A stretch of DNA of 33,376 bases from an uncultured Eubacteriales bacterium (GCA_900317025.1 ONFG01000014.1:1-33376); one strand, 5' to 3'; positions 1 to 8,260 are shown, counted from the first letter of the stretch. Made by a program: numbers and translations. The notes: a model not told the origin generated them from the sequence alone.

Positions 1-60
1 TTTGAGTTTGTATGAGACGGGATGACGCGCCTTGCGCGGCATCAGCGTGCGCAGCACGCG

Positions 61-91
61 AATTTCAAATTAAAGCATTTAATTTGAAATT
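61..91. repeat. perfect AT-rich inverted repeat
   Basis: Two perfect 14-nt arms (61-74 and 78-91) made only of A/T plus one G/C pair are separated by the three bases gca. The arm reads AATTTCAAATTAAA. No T-run follows on either strand, so it is not a typical terminator. It lies about 130 bp beyond the 3' end of the minus-strand gene at 220-1125. The rest of 1-219 holds no convincing gene, only short GC-rich hairpin sequence around 20-60. Confidence 0.8.
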
Positions 92-219
92 AGTATTATA
101 GGTTATCTTTTCCACAAACTGCGTCCCGCGCGATACGCCGGCCCTTTTTGCTGTGTAAATCGTTGGTTTGACGCGGTTAGGGAATGCTGTCGATCGTAGA
201 TAGGTCGGTGCGCGTGCTG

Positions 220-1125
220 TTATTTCAAAAGGTCGGTGAGTCGGGTGTAGTATTCGTTTTCACTGTCAAGCTCGTACCACTCTGCGGTTTCCTCGAAGTA
301 TTCGAGAGGCGTCTTGCCCTCGTAGTTTTTCTTGGAGATATCCGCTCCGGCGTCTACCAGCATTTTCATAAGCTCAACGTCTTTTTCGTCGAGCGTTTCG
401 TCGCGGCATATCCATACCGACACATCGAAAAGCGCGTTTGGCTGACCGGGCTTTCTTGTGATCGAATTCGGATCGTAGGAAACGTCTTTATCGTTTGTGG
501 TCCCGAACTCGACTGCAGCACCGTTTTCCGTCATGAGTGCCACAGAACCGTTTACATCGCGTGACGACGAGATCGTAACCGTCTTGTCGGCGTGGTAAGA
601 CAGGAACGATTCGAGCGAGTATGTAGTATAGTAATTGCGGTGGGTCAGAGCATCATCGAATTTTGCGCCGTGGTCAAGCATCGTCTGCGTAAGCGCAGCG
701 ACGTCTTCCTTTGCGACCTCGTCAAGCAGAGGGCTGCCGCCGTCCTTTATGTAGTAGACGAGATATGGGTATGTATCAAGAACACGGCTCATCTCATCTG
801 CGTCCTTTTTGAACATCGAGGAATAGAATTCTTCGAGCGCGCCTTCTTCAAGGTCGTATCTGCCGTCAGGAGTGACGACCTGTTCAACGCGGTTTTCCTC
901 CTCTTCGACCTTGCGGAAGAACTCTATCGCTGCGACGCCGCCCTTGAATACGAGCACGACTGCCGCAATTATCAAGGCGATAGCAAGGATAATCGCCACG
1001 GTGACGGTTATCAGGCAGCCTTTGGCGAATTTCGCCCCTCCGCCGTTATTCGCTCCCGGCACAGCGTTCTCCGGAGTTTTTTCAAGCGACACGCTGTTCA
1101 CATTATCCTTATTCAGATCTGTCAA
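220..1125 (-). CDS. membrane-anchored ankyrin-repeat-like protein
   Basis: This 301-aa protein has a short cytoplasm-like N-terminus of about 33 residues, one strong hydrophobic segment at residues 34-62 (LITVTVAIILAIALIIAAVV) and a soluble remainder. Two stretches resemble ankyrin repeats: around 103-155 (SPLLDEVAKEDVAALTQTML, then DHGAK) and a better one near the C-terminus (LMKMLVDAGADISKKNYEGK, then TPLEYF). Ankyrin repeats usually bind proteins, and no catalytic motif is visible, so the function is unknown. The start is a TTG at 1125, about 7 nt after an AGAGGTG ribosome site; no ATG fits better. The gene is monocistronic and divergent from the regulator at 1566. The membrane anchor is clear; the ankyrin assignment is by eye from the GADxxxxxxxGxTPL pattern. 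Confidence 0.75.
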   Translation of the reverse strand: MTDLNKDNVNSVSLEKTPENAVPGANNGGGAKFAKGCLITVTVAIILAIALIIAAVVLVFKGGVAAIEFFRKVEEEENRVEQVVTPDGRYDLEEGALEEFYSSMFKKDADEMSRVLDTYPYLVYYIKDGGSPLLDEVAKEDVAALTQTMLDHGAKFDDALTHRNYYTTYSLESFLSYHADKTVTISSSRDVNGSVALMTENGAAVEFGTTNDKDVSYDPNSITRKPGQPNALFDVSVWICRDETLDEKDVELMKMLVDAGADISKKNYEGKTPLEYFEETAEWYELDSENEYYTRLTDLLK

Positions 1126-1162
1126 GCAAACTCACCTCTTGTTCTGTTGATTGTTTACCAAC

Positions 1163-1191
1163 ATTATACCTTATTTGATTACAGATTTCAA
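1163..1191 (-). promoter_or_regulatory. sigma-A-type promoter of the ankyrin-like gene
   Basis: On the minus strand TTGAAA (complement of 1186-1191) is followed after 17 nt by TATAAT (complement of 1163-1168), about 38 nt upstream of the TTG start. Confidence 0.65.
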
Positions 1192-1439
1192 TAAACAGAT
1201 AAGATATTAATGATCTCTCAAAAGCGGCGGCGTGCTGCCCACCGGTGTTCTTAAAAGTTATTACAAAAATTCAAATTCTGATAATATTTTTGATGTATCA
1301 TAGGGAAAATGATGATCCGACGGGGCAAAAATTGATGGTCATTTATGTTTGTTTGAGCGTTTTTTCGGCGTTTTTAGCTTTTTGGCAGAAATTTTTTTAG
1401 TTTTTTTAATATTTTTGCCGTGAAATGGTTGCTTTTTGT

Positions 1440-1467
1440 TTGAAAATTGTGTATTATTATATATGAT
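1440..1467 (+). promoter_or_regulatory. sigma-A-type promoter of the CdaR-like regulator
   Basis: TTGAAA at 1440-1445 and TATGAT at 1462-1467 with a 16-nt spacer, in a very AT-rich stretch, leave a leader of about 90 nt before the ATG at 1566. The remaining 1192-1439 DNA is AT-rich with T-runs and shows no gene. Confidence 0.5.
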
Positions 1468-1565
1468 AATAGGCTTTTTTGCACAATGTTGGTTACAATA
1501 TTGAAACAAATGCCAAAGGACTTAATGAACAAACTAAATTCAAATAAAAGAGAGGGATCATTACT

Positions 1566-2651
1566 ATGTCCAACAGATTGTTTCAGGGCGTCATTCACCA
1601 GATGAGAGACGCGATCGACAGAACGATCGGCGTCATTGACGAAACGTCGGTCGTCATCGCCTGCAGCGAGCTTGGCAGGATCGGCGAGGTGAACGACAGC
1701 ATCACCTCCGAAACGCTCAGTTCGTCGGCTCCGTTCGTTATCAACGGCCAGACGTTCAAGTCGTTCAGCTGCAACTCAAGATCCGAGTACGCGGTGTTCG
1801 TTCAGGGCAGCGACGACGCAGCTCAGAAGTACGCTCAGCTTCTTGCGGTTTCGCTCAGCAGCATCAAGCAGTACTATGACGAGAAGTATGACAGAGGCAA
1901 CTTCATCAAGAACGTTATCCTCGACAACATACTCCCCGGCGACATCTACATAAAGGCAAGAGAGCTTCGCTTTAACAACGAGGTAACGAGAGTATGTATG
2001 CTCATCAAGATCACCTCCAAGACGGACATCTCCGCTTACGACGTGATCCAGAACCTCTTCCCGGACAAGTCGAAGGATTTCGTTATCAACATCAACGAGA
2101 CGGATATCGCGCTTGTTAAGGAGGTAAAGTCGGGCATTGACTCCAGAGATCTTGAGAAGCTCGCAAGCTCGATCGTCGATACGCTCTCGAGCGAGTTCTA
2201 TACCCACTGCATCATCGGTATTGGTACCGCTGTTGTAGGCGTAAAGGAGCTTGCACATTCCTTCAAGGAAGCTCAGGTAGCGCTTGAAGTCAGCAAGGTG
2301 TTCGATACCGAGCGCACGATCGCAAGCTACGATAACCTCGGCATCGCAAGACTCGTTTACCAGCTCCCAACAACGCTCTGCGAGATGTTCTTAAACGAGG
2401 TCTTCAAGAAGGGCTCAATCGATTCGCTCGATCAGGAGACGCTCTTTACGATCCAGAAGTTCTTCGAGAACAACCTCAATGTGTCGGAGACGTCGAGAAA
2501 GCTTTTCGTCCACAGAAATACGCTCGTATACAGGCTTGAGAAGATCAAGAAGCTCACGGGACTTGACCTTCGTGAGTTTGAAGACGCTATCGTATTCAAG
2601 GTAGCGCTCATGGTCAAGAAGTATCTTACCGCAAATCCGGTTAAGTATTAA
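1566..2651 (+). CDS. CdaR/PucR-type helix-turn-helix regulator
   Basis: A 361-aa putative transcription factor. The C-terminal ~70 residues carry the PucR C-terminal helix-turn-helix signature: FFENNLNVSETSRKLFVHRN, then TLVYRLEKIKKLTGLDLR. This matches the family pattern in which a helix-turn-helix is followed by H-R-N-T-L-x-Y-R. The middle (about 180-290) fits the GGDEF-like CdaR domain (CIIGIGTAVVGVKELAHSFK, then EAQVALEV). No cofactor-binding motif is evident. CdaR relatives sense sugar diacids, but many Firmicute members have unknown ligands, so no ligand is claimed. The start is the ATG after GAGAGGG. It sits alone, just upstream of ftsE, and is separated from it by a hairpin at 2683-2716. 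Confidence 0.85.
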   Translation: MSNRLFQGVIHQMRDAIDRTIGVIDETSVVIACSELGRIGEVNDSITSETLSSSAPFVINGQTFKSFSCNSRSEYAVFVQGSDDAAQKYAQLLAVSLSSIKQYYDEKYDRGNFIKNVILDNILPGDIYIKARELRFNNEVTRVCMLIKITSKTDISAYDVIQNLFPDKSKDFVININETDIALVKEVKSGIDSRDLEKLASSIVDTLSSEFYTHCIIGIGTAVVGVKELAHSFKEAQVALEVSKVFDTERTIASYDNLGIARLVYQLPTTLCEMFLNEVFKKGSIDSLDQETLFTIQKFFENNLNVSETSRKLFVHRNTLVYRLEKIKKLTGLDLREFEDAIVFKVALMVKKYLTANPVKY

Positions 2652-2682
2652 TATTTGGTTAAGTATTAAGATTTTTTGGAAC

Positions 2683-2716
2683 GGGAATGTAATTGGGGCT
2701 TTCACATTACATTCCC
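2683..2716 (+). terminator. likely terminator hairpin after the regulator
   Basis: A perfect 11-bp stem (GGGAATGTAAT at 2683-2693 pairing with 2706-2716) has a 12-nt loop and is followed by a weakly T-rich tail. It lies 32 nt after the stop codon. The long loop and poor T-tract leave some doubt. Confidence 0.5.
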
Positions 2717-2737
2717 ATTTGCGTTCTTTATTTTAAG

Positions 2738-2768
2738 AGCGGGCGAACAGCGCAAAACTGCGCCCGCT
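2738..2768 (+). promoter_or_regulatory. GC-rich hairpin in the ftsE leader
   Basis: AGCGGGCG (2738-2745) pairs perfectly with CGCCCGCT (2761-2768) around a 15-nt loop, 25 nt upstream of the ftsE ATG. It could be part of the preceding terminator region or protect the ftsE mRNA 5' end. No clear promoter lies between it and the gene. Confidence 0.45.
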
Positions 2769-2793
2769 TTGAAGAGAGGCGGCTATTTGTTTT

Positions 2794-3612
2794 ATGATCC
2801 AATTCAAGAACGTTTCTAAGGTGTACCCCAACGGCACGCGTGCGCTCAATAAGGTGAACATCAGCATCGAGAAGGGCGAGTTTGTCTTTATAGTGGGGGC
2901 GTCGGGCGCAGGGAAGAGCACCTTTTTGAAGCTGATAATGAAGGAGGAGCAGCCAAGCTCCGGAACGATCTTCATTAACGGCATAAATACTACGGAAATG
3001 AAGCGGCGGAAGGTGCCGTACCTTCGCAGGACGATGGGTATCGTGTTCCAGGATTTCCGCCTTATAGATAAAATGACGGTCTTCGATAACGTAGCGTTTG
3101 CGATGAGAGTTATCGGCGCGCGTCCGAGAGCCGTTAAGAAGAGAGTTCACTATATTCTCGGCCTTGTCGGACTTAAAGACAAGGCAAAGAGCCGCCCTGC
3201 CGAGCTTTCCGGCGGCGAGCAGCAGCGCGTGAGCCTTGCCCGCGCGCTCGTGAATAACCCGACGCTCATCATAGCGGACGAGCCTACGGGCAACATCGAC
3301 CCCGAGATGTCGTTTGAGATCATCGAGCTTCTCAACGAGATCAACAAGCAGGGTACGACGATCATCGTCGTAACGCATGAACATGAGCTTGTGCAGAAAT
3401 TTAAAAACAGAGTCATCGAGATACAGGACGGCGAGGTCATCTCAGATACGGGAGCCGCAACCGAGAAGGCAGACGTGCCGATAGAGATCTCAGAGGATGC
3501 GCTTGCTCAGATACCCGAGGAGATCGCCGAAGAGATCCCGGACGTTTCGTCGGAGGAGCTTAACAAAGAGGCGCTTCAAGCCATTGTTGACGGGGAGGCG
3601 GCAGAGGAATGA
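2794..3612 (+). CDS. ftsE: FtsE, cell-division ABC transporter ATPase
   Basis: ATPase of the FtsEX complex, which couples divisome state to activation of peptidoglycan hydrolases at the membrane. All ABC motifs are present: Walker A GASGAGKST (about residue 37), Q-loop VFQDFRLIDKMTVFDNVAFA, signature LSGGEQQRVSLARAL (about 138), Walker B IIADEPTGNID (about 159) and the H-loop VTHEHE (about 195). The sequence DKMTVFDNVAFAMRV is characteristic of FtsE. At 272 aa it is some 40 residues longer than usual because of an acidic C-terminal tail rich in E, I and P. It overlaps ftsX by 4 nt, indicating translational coupling. Confidence 0.95.
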   Translation: MIQFKNVSKVYPNGTRALNKVNISIEKGEFVFIVGASGAGKSTFLKLIMKEEQPSSGTIFINGINTTEMKRRKVPYLRRTMGIVFQDFRLIDKMTVFDNVAFAMRVIGARPRAVKKRVHYILGLVGLKDKAKSRPAELSGGEQQRVSLARALVNNPTLIIADEPTGNIDPEMSFEIIELLNEINKQGTTIIVVTHEHELVQKFKNRVIEIQDGEVISDTGAATEKADVPIEISEDALAQIPEEIAEEIPDVSSEELNKEALQAIVDGEAAEE

Positions 3613-4508
3613 GAGGCTTCGGCTATTTGATAAAAGAGGGCGTTAAAAGCGTCTGGAACAATAGAATGATGTCGGCGGCGTCTATCGGCGTGCTTGTTTC
3701 GTGCCTTCTCATAACGGGCGCGGCAATGCTCGTTTCGCTCAACGTGCGCAGCGTTGTCGAGCAGGTCGGCAAAGACAACCAGATCACGGTCTTCCTTACG
3801 GAGGACGTGGACGAGCTTACGGCGATCCAAAAGGTTGGACCCGAGATCAGAAGGCTCGACAACATCTCCGCCTGCGAGTTCTACTCTAAGGACGAGGCGA
3901 TCGTCGAGTGGCAGAACGAGCTTGGCCCGCTTTTCGGCGAGCTTCAGGGCGAGGAGAACCCGCTTCCAAACGCGTTTCACGTAACGATGGTTGACCTTTC
4001 GCAGTATGCCGATACGGTCGCAAATATCAAGGGTGTAGAGGGCGTTGACATCATCAGCGACCGCAGCGACGTTGCAAAAAGGCTTACGGACCTCGACCGC
4101 CTCGTAACGCAGGTCGGTCTGTGGCTCGTGGCGGCGCTTGCCATAATCTCGCTTTTCATTATAAGCAACTCGGTAAGAATGACGATGTATTCACGCCGTT
4201 TCGAGATAAGCATCATGAAATCGGTCGGCGCGACGAACCATTTTGTCCGCACGCCGTTCGTCATCGAGGGTATCGTGCTCGGTATCCTCTCTGGTGTTAT
4301 CGCGTCGGTCATCATTGCTTTCCTATATGAGGCGATGATCTCGGCAGTGAAGTACATCGTTCCTATAAACGAGATACCGTATTCCGAGCTTTCGACTCAG
4401 ATGACGATAGGCTTTATCCTCTTCGGCATGGTCGTCGGCGCGACAGGCGCGCTCATCTCGATCGGAAGGTATCTTAACATGGAGGGAGGAGAGATCCTTG
4501 GCTGGTAA
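3609..4508 (+). CDS. ftsX: FtsX, cell-division ABC transporter permease
   Basis: A 299-aa membrane partner of FtsE. Four hydrophobic segments fit FtsX topology: about 22-45, 170-192, 217-243 and 265-290. A large extracellular loop between the first two (about 50-165) is the part known in other species to contact coiled-coil hydrolases or their activators. The start ATG overlaps the ftsE stop (ATGA). The downstream M23 protein starts inside the end of ftsX, so all three are probably co-translated and act together in septal wall cleavage. Confidence 0.95.
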   Translation: MRGFGYLIKEGVKSVWNNRMMSAASIGVLVSCLLITGAAMLVSLNVRSVVEQVGKDNQITVFLTEDVDELTAIQKVGPEIRRLDNISACEFYSKDEAIVEWQNELGPLFGELQGEENPLPNAFHVTMVDLSQYADTVANIKGVEGVDIISDRSDVAKRLTDLDRLVTQVGLWLVAALAIISLFIISNSVRMTMYSRRFEISIMKSVGATNHFVRTPFVIEGIVLGILSGVIASVIIAFLYEAMISAVKYIVPINEIPYSELSTQMTIGFILFGMVVGATGALISIGRYLNMEGGEILGW

Positions 4509-5979
4509 GCTAATGCTTAAAATCGCGGCGGGAGCGCTCTCACTCTGCATGATTGCAGCGGGTACGGCTGTAATGACCTCCGCCGATACGCTCTCAGACT
4601 ACCAGAAGCGCCAGCAGGAGCTTGATGAAGCGGCGGCGCAGTATCAGGCGAAGATCGACAGCACAGCAAGCGACATTGCTCAGCGCGAGGAGTACAAAAA
4701 GGCGCTCCAGAGCAAGATCACCGTACTGAACGAACAAATATCAAACGGCAGAGCGCAGATCGAAGCGCTTGACATCGAGATTGCCGGGATGCAGGCCGAC
4801 ATCGACGAATCGAGGGGGCAGATCTCCGGCAGGATAGATAAGCTGAAGCAGCGCGTCAGAGCGCTTTACCTTTCGGGTGATACGACCTCGCTCGAGGTCA
4901 TTCTCGGCGCAAAGGATTTTGGAGATTTTCTTGATAAGGTGGAGATACTAACTTATATCTCCCGTTCCGATCAGACGCTGATAGACAGCCTCCAGGAGGA
5001 TATCGAGGTCATCAACAAAAAGCGCGATACGCTCAAGGAAATGAAAACGGAGCTTTCAAACGAACAGAAGAATCTTGACCTCCGCCAGAAGGAAATGCAG
5101 ACGCTGATCGCGCAGAACGAGAAGCTTCTCGACAACCTTTACGAAGAGAATTCCGGCGCGCAGGATCACCTCGACGAGACGAACGAGGAGAAGAAGAAGA
5201 TTGAGGATCAGATCCAGGCCTATTTCAAGAATAAGCAGGCGCAGGAAGAGACGGCGCGCATCGCGAGCGAGGCGCAGAAGAAGCTCGCCGAAGCGAAGGC
5301 TTCGAGTACCGTAAGCATGAGGATCACAACGTACACAAGTTCCCCCTCAAACGCGGCGTCAGCAAGAAGCGACACATCGAGCGCCGGCACATCGTCGCAG
5401 ATCGAAGAGGACACCGAGGAGGATTACTACGATCCTTACGAGGACGACGAACCCGAGCAGCCGAGCAGCGAACCGGAAAGCAGCCGTGCCGAGAGCAGCT
5501 CTCAGGCAGAGTCTTCTCAGCAGCCCACTCAGGTGGTGACGGATCCCTCCGACGGCTACGTGTGGCCTGTTCCCGGTCACTATACGCTCTCGTCCGTCTG
5601 GAACGAAGACAGAACGACGTATAACCACGGGGCTATCGACATTTCCGACGGCTCGATCATGAACGCGCAGGTAGTTGCGGCCGATTCCGGCGTCGTTGTA
5701 ATGTCGAATGACGACTGCACGCACAACTACGGCAAGGACGGAAGCTGCGGCTGCGGCGGCGGCTACGGAAACTATATAATGATCGACCACGGCAACGGCA
5801 AGGCTACCGTTTATGCACATATGACTTCGCTAGCCGTATCTTCGGGCGACTACGTCCAGAAGGGGCAGCTTGTGGGCTACGTCGGAACGACAGGCTGGTC
5901 GACCGGTCCTCATCTCCATTTTGAAACGAGACTCAACGGCGAAAAGTACAATCCTATGAACGAGTATCCGAACATATAA
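4498..5979 (+). CDS. coiled-coil M23 peptidase, FtsEX partner (EnvC/PcsB role)
   Basis: A 493-aa exported protein with a signal peptide of about 30 residues (LKIAAGALSLCMIAAGTAVM), a long coiled coil (about 33-265, heptad-like Q/E/K/L), a Ser/Glu/Asp-rich linker (about 275-355) and a C-terminal LytM/M23 domain. The zinc ligands look intact: H377 and D381 in NHGAID, H441 in YAHM, and H472/H474 in HLHFE. It could therefore be an active endopeptidase, unlike E. coli EnvC, which only activates amidases. An insert CTHNYGKDGSCGCGGG sits inside the domain. The TTG start at 4498 follows GGAGGAGAG and overlaps ftsX by 11 nt. The operon position and coiled coil support an FtsEX-controlled hydrolase. 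Confidence 0.92.
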   Translation: MAGKLMLKIAAGALSLCMIAAGTAVMTSADTLSDYQKRQQELDEAAAQYQAKIDSTASDIAQREEYKKALQSKITVLNEQISNGRAQIEALDIEIAGMQADIDESRGQISGRIDKLKQRVRALYLSGDTTSLEVILGAKDFGDFLDKVEILTYISRSDQTLIDSLQEDIEVINKKRDTLKEMKTELSNEQKNLDLRQKEMQTLIAQNEKLLDNLYEENSGAQDHLDETNEEKKKIEDQIQAYFKNKQAQEETARIASEAQKKLAEAKASSTVSMRITTYTSSPSNAASARSDTSSAGTSSQIEEDTEEDYYDPYEDDEPEQPSSEPESSRAESSSQAESSQQPTQVVTDPSDGYVWPVPGHYTLSSVWNEDRTTYNHGAIDISDGSIMNAQVVAADSGVVVMSNDDCTHNYGKDGSCGCGGGYGNYIMIDHGNGKATVYAHMTSLAVSSGDYVQKGQLVGYVGTTGWSTGPHLHFETRLNGEKYNPMNEYPNI

Positions 5980-6050
5980 CGGAGAATCGCGCCCGAATGC
6001 TTCATTTTATACAAAAATGTTGAACGGAGGGTAAATATAGGATTTTTCTG

Positions 6051-6080
6051 TTGACAATGTCGGGGCTGATGGTATAAAAT
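6051..6080 (+). promoter_or_regulatory. sigma-A-type promoter before the S41 gene
   Basis: Consensus TTGACA at 6051-6056 is followed by TATAAA at 6073-6078 (16-nt spacer) or TAAAAT at 6075-6080 (18 nt). The S41 gene can therefore be transcribed separately from ftsEX and the M23 gene. The gap 5980-6152 otherwise shows no gene. Confidence 0.65.
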
Positions 6081-6152
6081 ATACTCGGTATGCAATTCTG
6101 ATATTACGCGAATTTTTAAGATGAAGAAAAGATTGAGGAGTGATTTGTCAAG

Positions 6153-7394
6153 ATGATGAAGAAAAAGACGACGTTTGGCTTCGCGCTTGCGTGTGTGCTC
6201 GTTGCGGCGGCTATTGCCTTTGCAGTGGGCTATCTTATCGCGGGCAATAAGGTTAAGAAGATCACGGAAACTGGCTCTGCGGGCAGCGTAAACGACCGCG
6301 TGAGCGAGGTTGAAAAGGTGGTTCATGATAATTATCTCGGAACGATAAACGAGACAGACCTTGTTACGGGTATGTGCAAGGGCTACGTTGACGGTCTCGG
6401 CGACAGCTCCGTTAAGTACCTTACGGCTGCCGAGTACGCAGACTACAACAAGTCTGCCGTAGGCGAGACGATCATCTACAAGAACTTCGGCAAGGGCATC
6501 GGCTATATGCAGTTCTTCGGCTTTGAGGAGTCTACGAAGAAGTCCTTCTCCGACGCACTCAACGATTTCAGCGGCGCGTCCATCTCCAAGGTGGATATGC
6601 TCGTATTCGACCTGAGAAACTGCTCCTCCGGCAACATCGAGGTAGCGGCTCAGATCCTTGATATGCTTCTACCCGAGGGTGAGACCATCGCCGGCGTCGA
6701 CAAGAATGGCAAGAGGACAGTCCTCTATACGTCCGACCAGAGCGAGATCAGCTACGATATCGCCGTTCTCGTAAACGGCAACACCTCGGGCGTTGCGGAG
6801 ATTTTCGCTTCTACGCTCAACGCTTACGGCAAGGCGATCATCGTCGGTACAACCACGGCCGGCGACTGCGCTCAGACAGACGCAGTTCAGCTCTCTACAG
6901 GCGACTATGTTCTTATCCCCAATCTTTATTACGTGACAAAGGGTCAGCAGACTTATTCCACAACGGGCGTCGTTCCGACAAACGTTGTAGAGCTCAGCGC
7001 ATCCGACCAGAAGTCCTACGACTCAGGCATGCTCGATCTCGCGTCCGACCCGCAGTTCCTCGCGGCAGTTAAGGGACTCGGCGTGAACGATGTTATCATG
7101 CCGGCAGGCATCTCGACCGATTCCGACAAGAAGAGCAGCGACAGCGACAAGAAGTCGTCCGACAGCGATTCCTCTGATTCCGATACAGAGTCGAGAAACC
7201 GCTCGTCCGATTCCGACTCCGACAAGCTCGACTCCGACTCTGATTCAGACCTCGGTCTTGATGCTCACTGGGACGACGACGAGTACTGGGAGAGCCAGTC
7301 CGGCCGCAGGAGCAACGATGACGACGAGAACTACTACGACGAGGATTACGACGACGGCTACGATTACGATTACAACGAAGACGAGGATTGGTAA
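6153..7394 (+). CDS. S41 (CtpA-like) protein with degenerate catalytic site
   Basis: A 413-aa exported protein with a membrane segment at residues 8-30. The fold markers of C-terminal-processing peptidases are recognisable: DNYLGTINETDL near 60, VFDLRNCSSGNI (151-162, usually DLRNNPGG), LVNGNTSGVAEIF (206-218) and VGTTTAGDCAQT (231-242). In a gap-free alignment with the family's VNxGSASASEI, the catalytic Ser position is G213; with GxxTFGKGxxQ, the general-base Lys position is D238. The PDZ domain normally between about 105 and 150 is absent. The C-terminal ~90 residues are Ser/Asp repeats followed by an Asp/Tyr-rich tail. It is probably an inactive pseudo-peptidase. CtpA-type proteases often follow ftsEX and an M23 gene in Firmicutes, which supports the family assignment and a wall-related role. 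Confidence 0.85.
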   Translation: MMKKKTTFGFALACVLVAAAIAFAVGYLIAGNKVKKITETGSAGSVNDRVSEVEKVVHDNYLGTINETDLVTGMCKGYVDGLGDSSVKYLTAAEYADYNKSAVGETIIYKNFGKGIGYMQFFGFEESTKKSFSDALNDFSGASISKVDMLVFDLRNCSSGNIEVAAQILDMLLPEGETIAGVDKNGKRTVLYTSDQSEISYDIAVLVNGNTSGVAEIFASTLNAYGKAIIVGTTTAGDCAQTDAVQLSTGDYVLIPNLYYVTKGQQTYSTTGVVPTNVVELSASDQKSYDSGMLDLASDPQFLAAVKGLGVNDVIMPAGISTDSDKKSSDSDKKSSDSDSSDSDTESRNRSSDSDSDKLDSDSDSDLGLDAHWDDDEYWESQSGRRSNDDDENYYDEDYDDGYDYDYNEDEDW

Positions 7395-7428
7395 GCCGCC
7401 AAATAAAAACAGATATTATGATAACAGC

Positions 7429-7457
7429 AGCGACTCCCATGCCGGGGTCGCTGTTTT
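7429..7457 (+). terminator. terminator between the S41 gene and tatD
   Basis: A 9-bp stem with one G-T pair (7429-7437 with 7444-7452) has a 6-nt loop and is followed by GTTTT. The tatD ribosome site AGGAGAT begins directly after it, so read-through or a promoter inside the S41 gene would be needed to express tatD. Confidence 0.65.
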
Positions 7458-7471
7458 GATAGGAGATAAAT

Positions 7472-8251
7472 ATGGATAGACTTATATTTGACGCACACTG
7501 CCACTACGACGATGATAAGTTTGACGAGGACAGAGACGAGCTGCTTTCATCGCTGCCCGAAAAGGGTGTTTACGCCGTCGTAACGAACGGTACTGATATA
7601 GCAACGTCAAAGACCTCGCTTGCGCTTGCGGAGAAATATCCGTTTGTCTATGCCGCCGTTGGTATTCACCCCGAGAGTGCCGAGGATACCAAAATGTTAC
7701 GCATAGACGAGTACATCGAGACTATAGCCGAGCTTCTCACTCGTAAAAAGGCGGTCGCGCTCGGCGAGGTCGGGCTTGATTACTACTGGGATATACCCAA
7801 AGAGGAGCAGCACATCATTTTTGACAGGCAGCTTCGGCTTGCCGCCGACGTAAAAAAGCCGATCATAATTCACGACAGAGAGGCTCACGGCGATATGCTC
7901 GAATATCTCAAAAAGTACCGCCCGTTCGGGCTTTTGCACTGCTACAGCGGCTCGGTCGAAATGCTTAAAGAGGTGTTTCGCTATGGCGATATGATGATCT
8001 CGCTCGGCGGCACCGTTACGTTTAAAAACGCTAGAGTGCCGGTCGAGGTAGCGCGAGAGGTGCCGCTTGACAGGCTGCTGCTCGAGACCGACGCGCCGTA
8101 CCTTGCGCCCGTACCGTTTCGCGGCAAGCGCTGTGACAGCTCACTCATAGCCCACACAGCACAGCGAATAGCCGAGATAAGAGGCATGACCGCCGAGGAT
8201 GTTCTGAAATATACGAAGGAGAACGCCTGCCGCTTCTACGGCGTGGAATAA
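7472..8251 (+). CDS. tatD: TatD-family metal-dependent deoxyribonuclease
   Basis: A 259-aa TIM-barrel amidohydrolase of the TatD/YcfH type, the usual family length. Metal and active-site motifs appear in order: FDAHCHYDD at the N-terminus, AVGIHPE, GEVGLDYYW (metal-bridging Glu), IIHDREAH, LHCYSGS and the C-terminal signature LETDAPYLAPVPFRGKRCDS. TatD proteins are cytoplasmic 3'-5' DNA exonucleases linked to DNA repair and DNA fragmentation. AGGAGATAAAT precedes the ATG. The gene has its own terminator and is convergent with the CHAP-dockerin gene. Confidence 0.93.
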   Translation: MDRLIFDAHCHYDDDKFDEDRDELLSSLPEKGVYAVVTNGTDIATSKTSLALAEKYPFVYAAVGIHPESAEDTKMLRIDEYIETIAELLTRKKAVALGEVGLDYYWDIPKEEQHIIFDRQLRLAADVKKPIIIHDREAHGDMLEYLKKYRPFGLLHCYSGSVEMLKEVFRYGDMMISLGGTVTFKNARVPVEVAREVPLDRLLLETDAPYLAPVPFRGKRCDSSLIAHTAQRIAEIRGMTAEDVLKYTKENACRFYGVE

Positions 8252-8260
8252 CAAGGTAAT

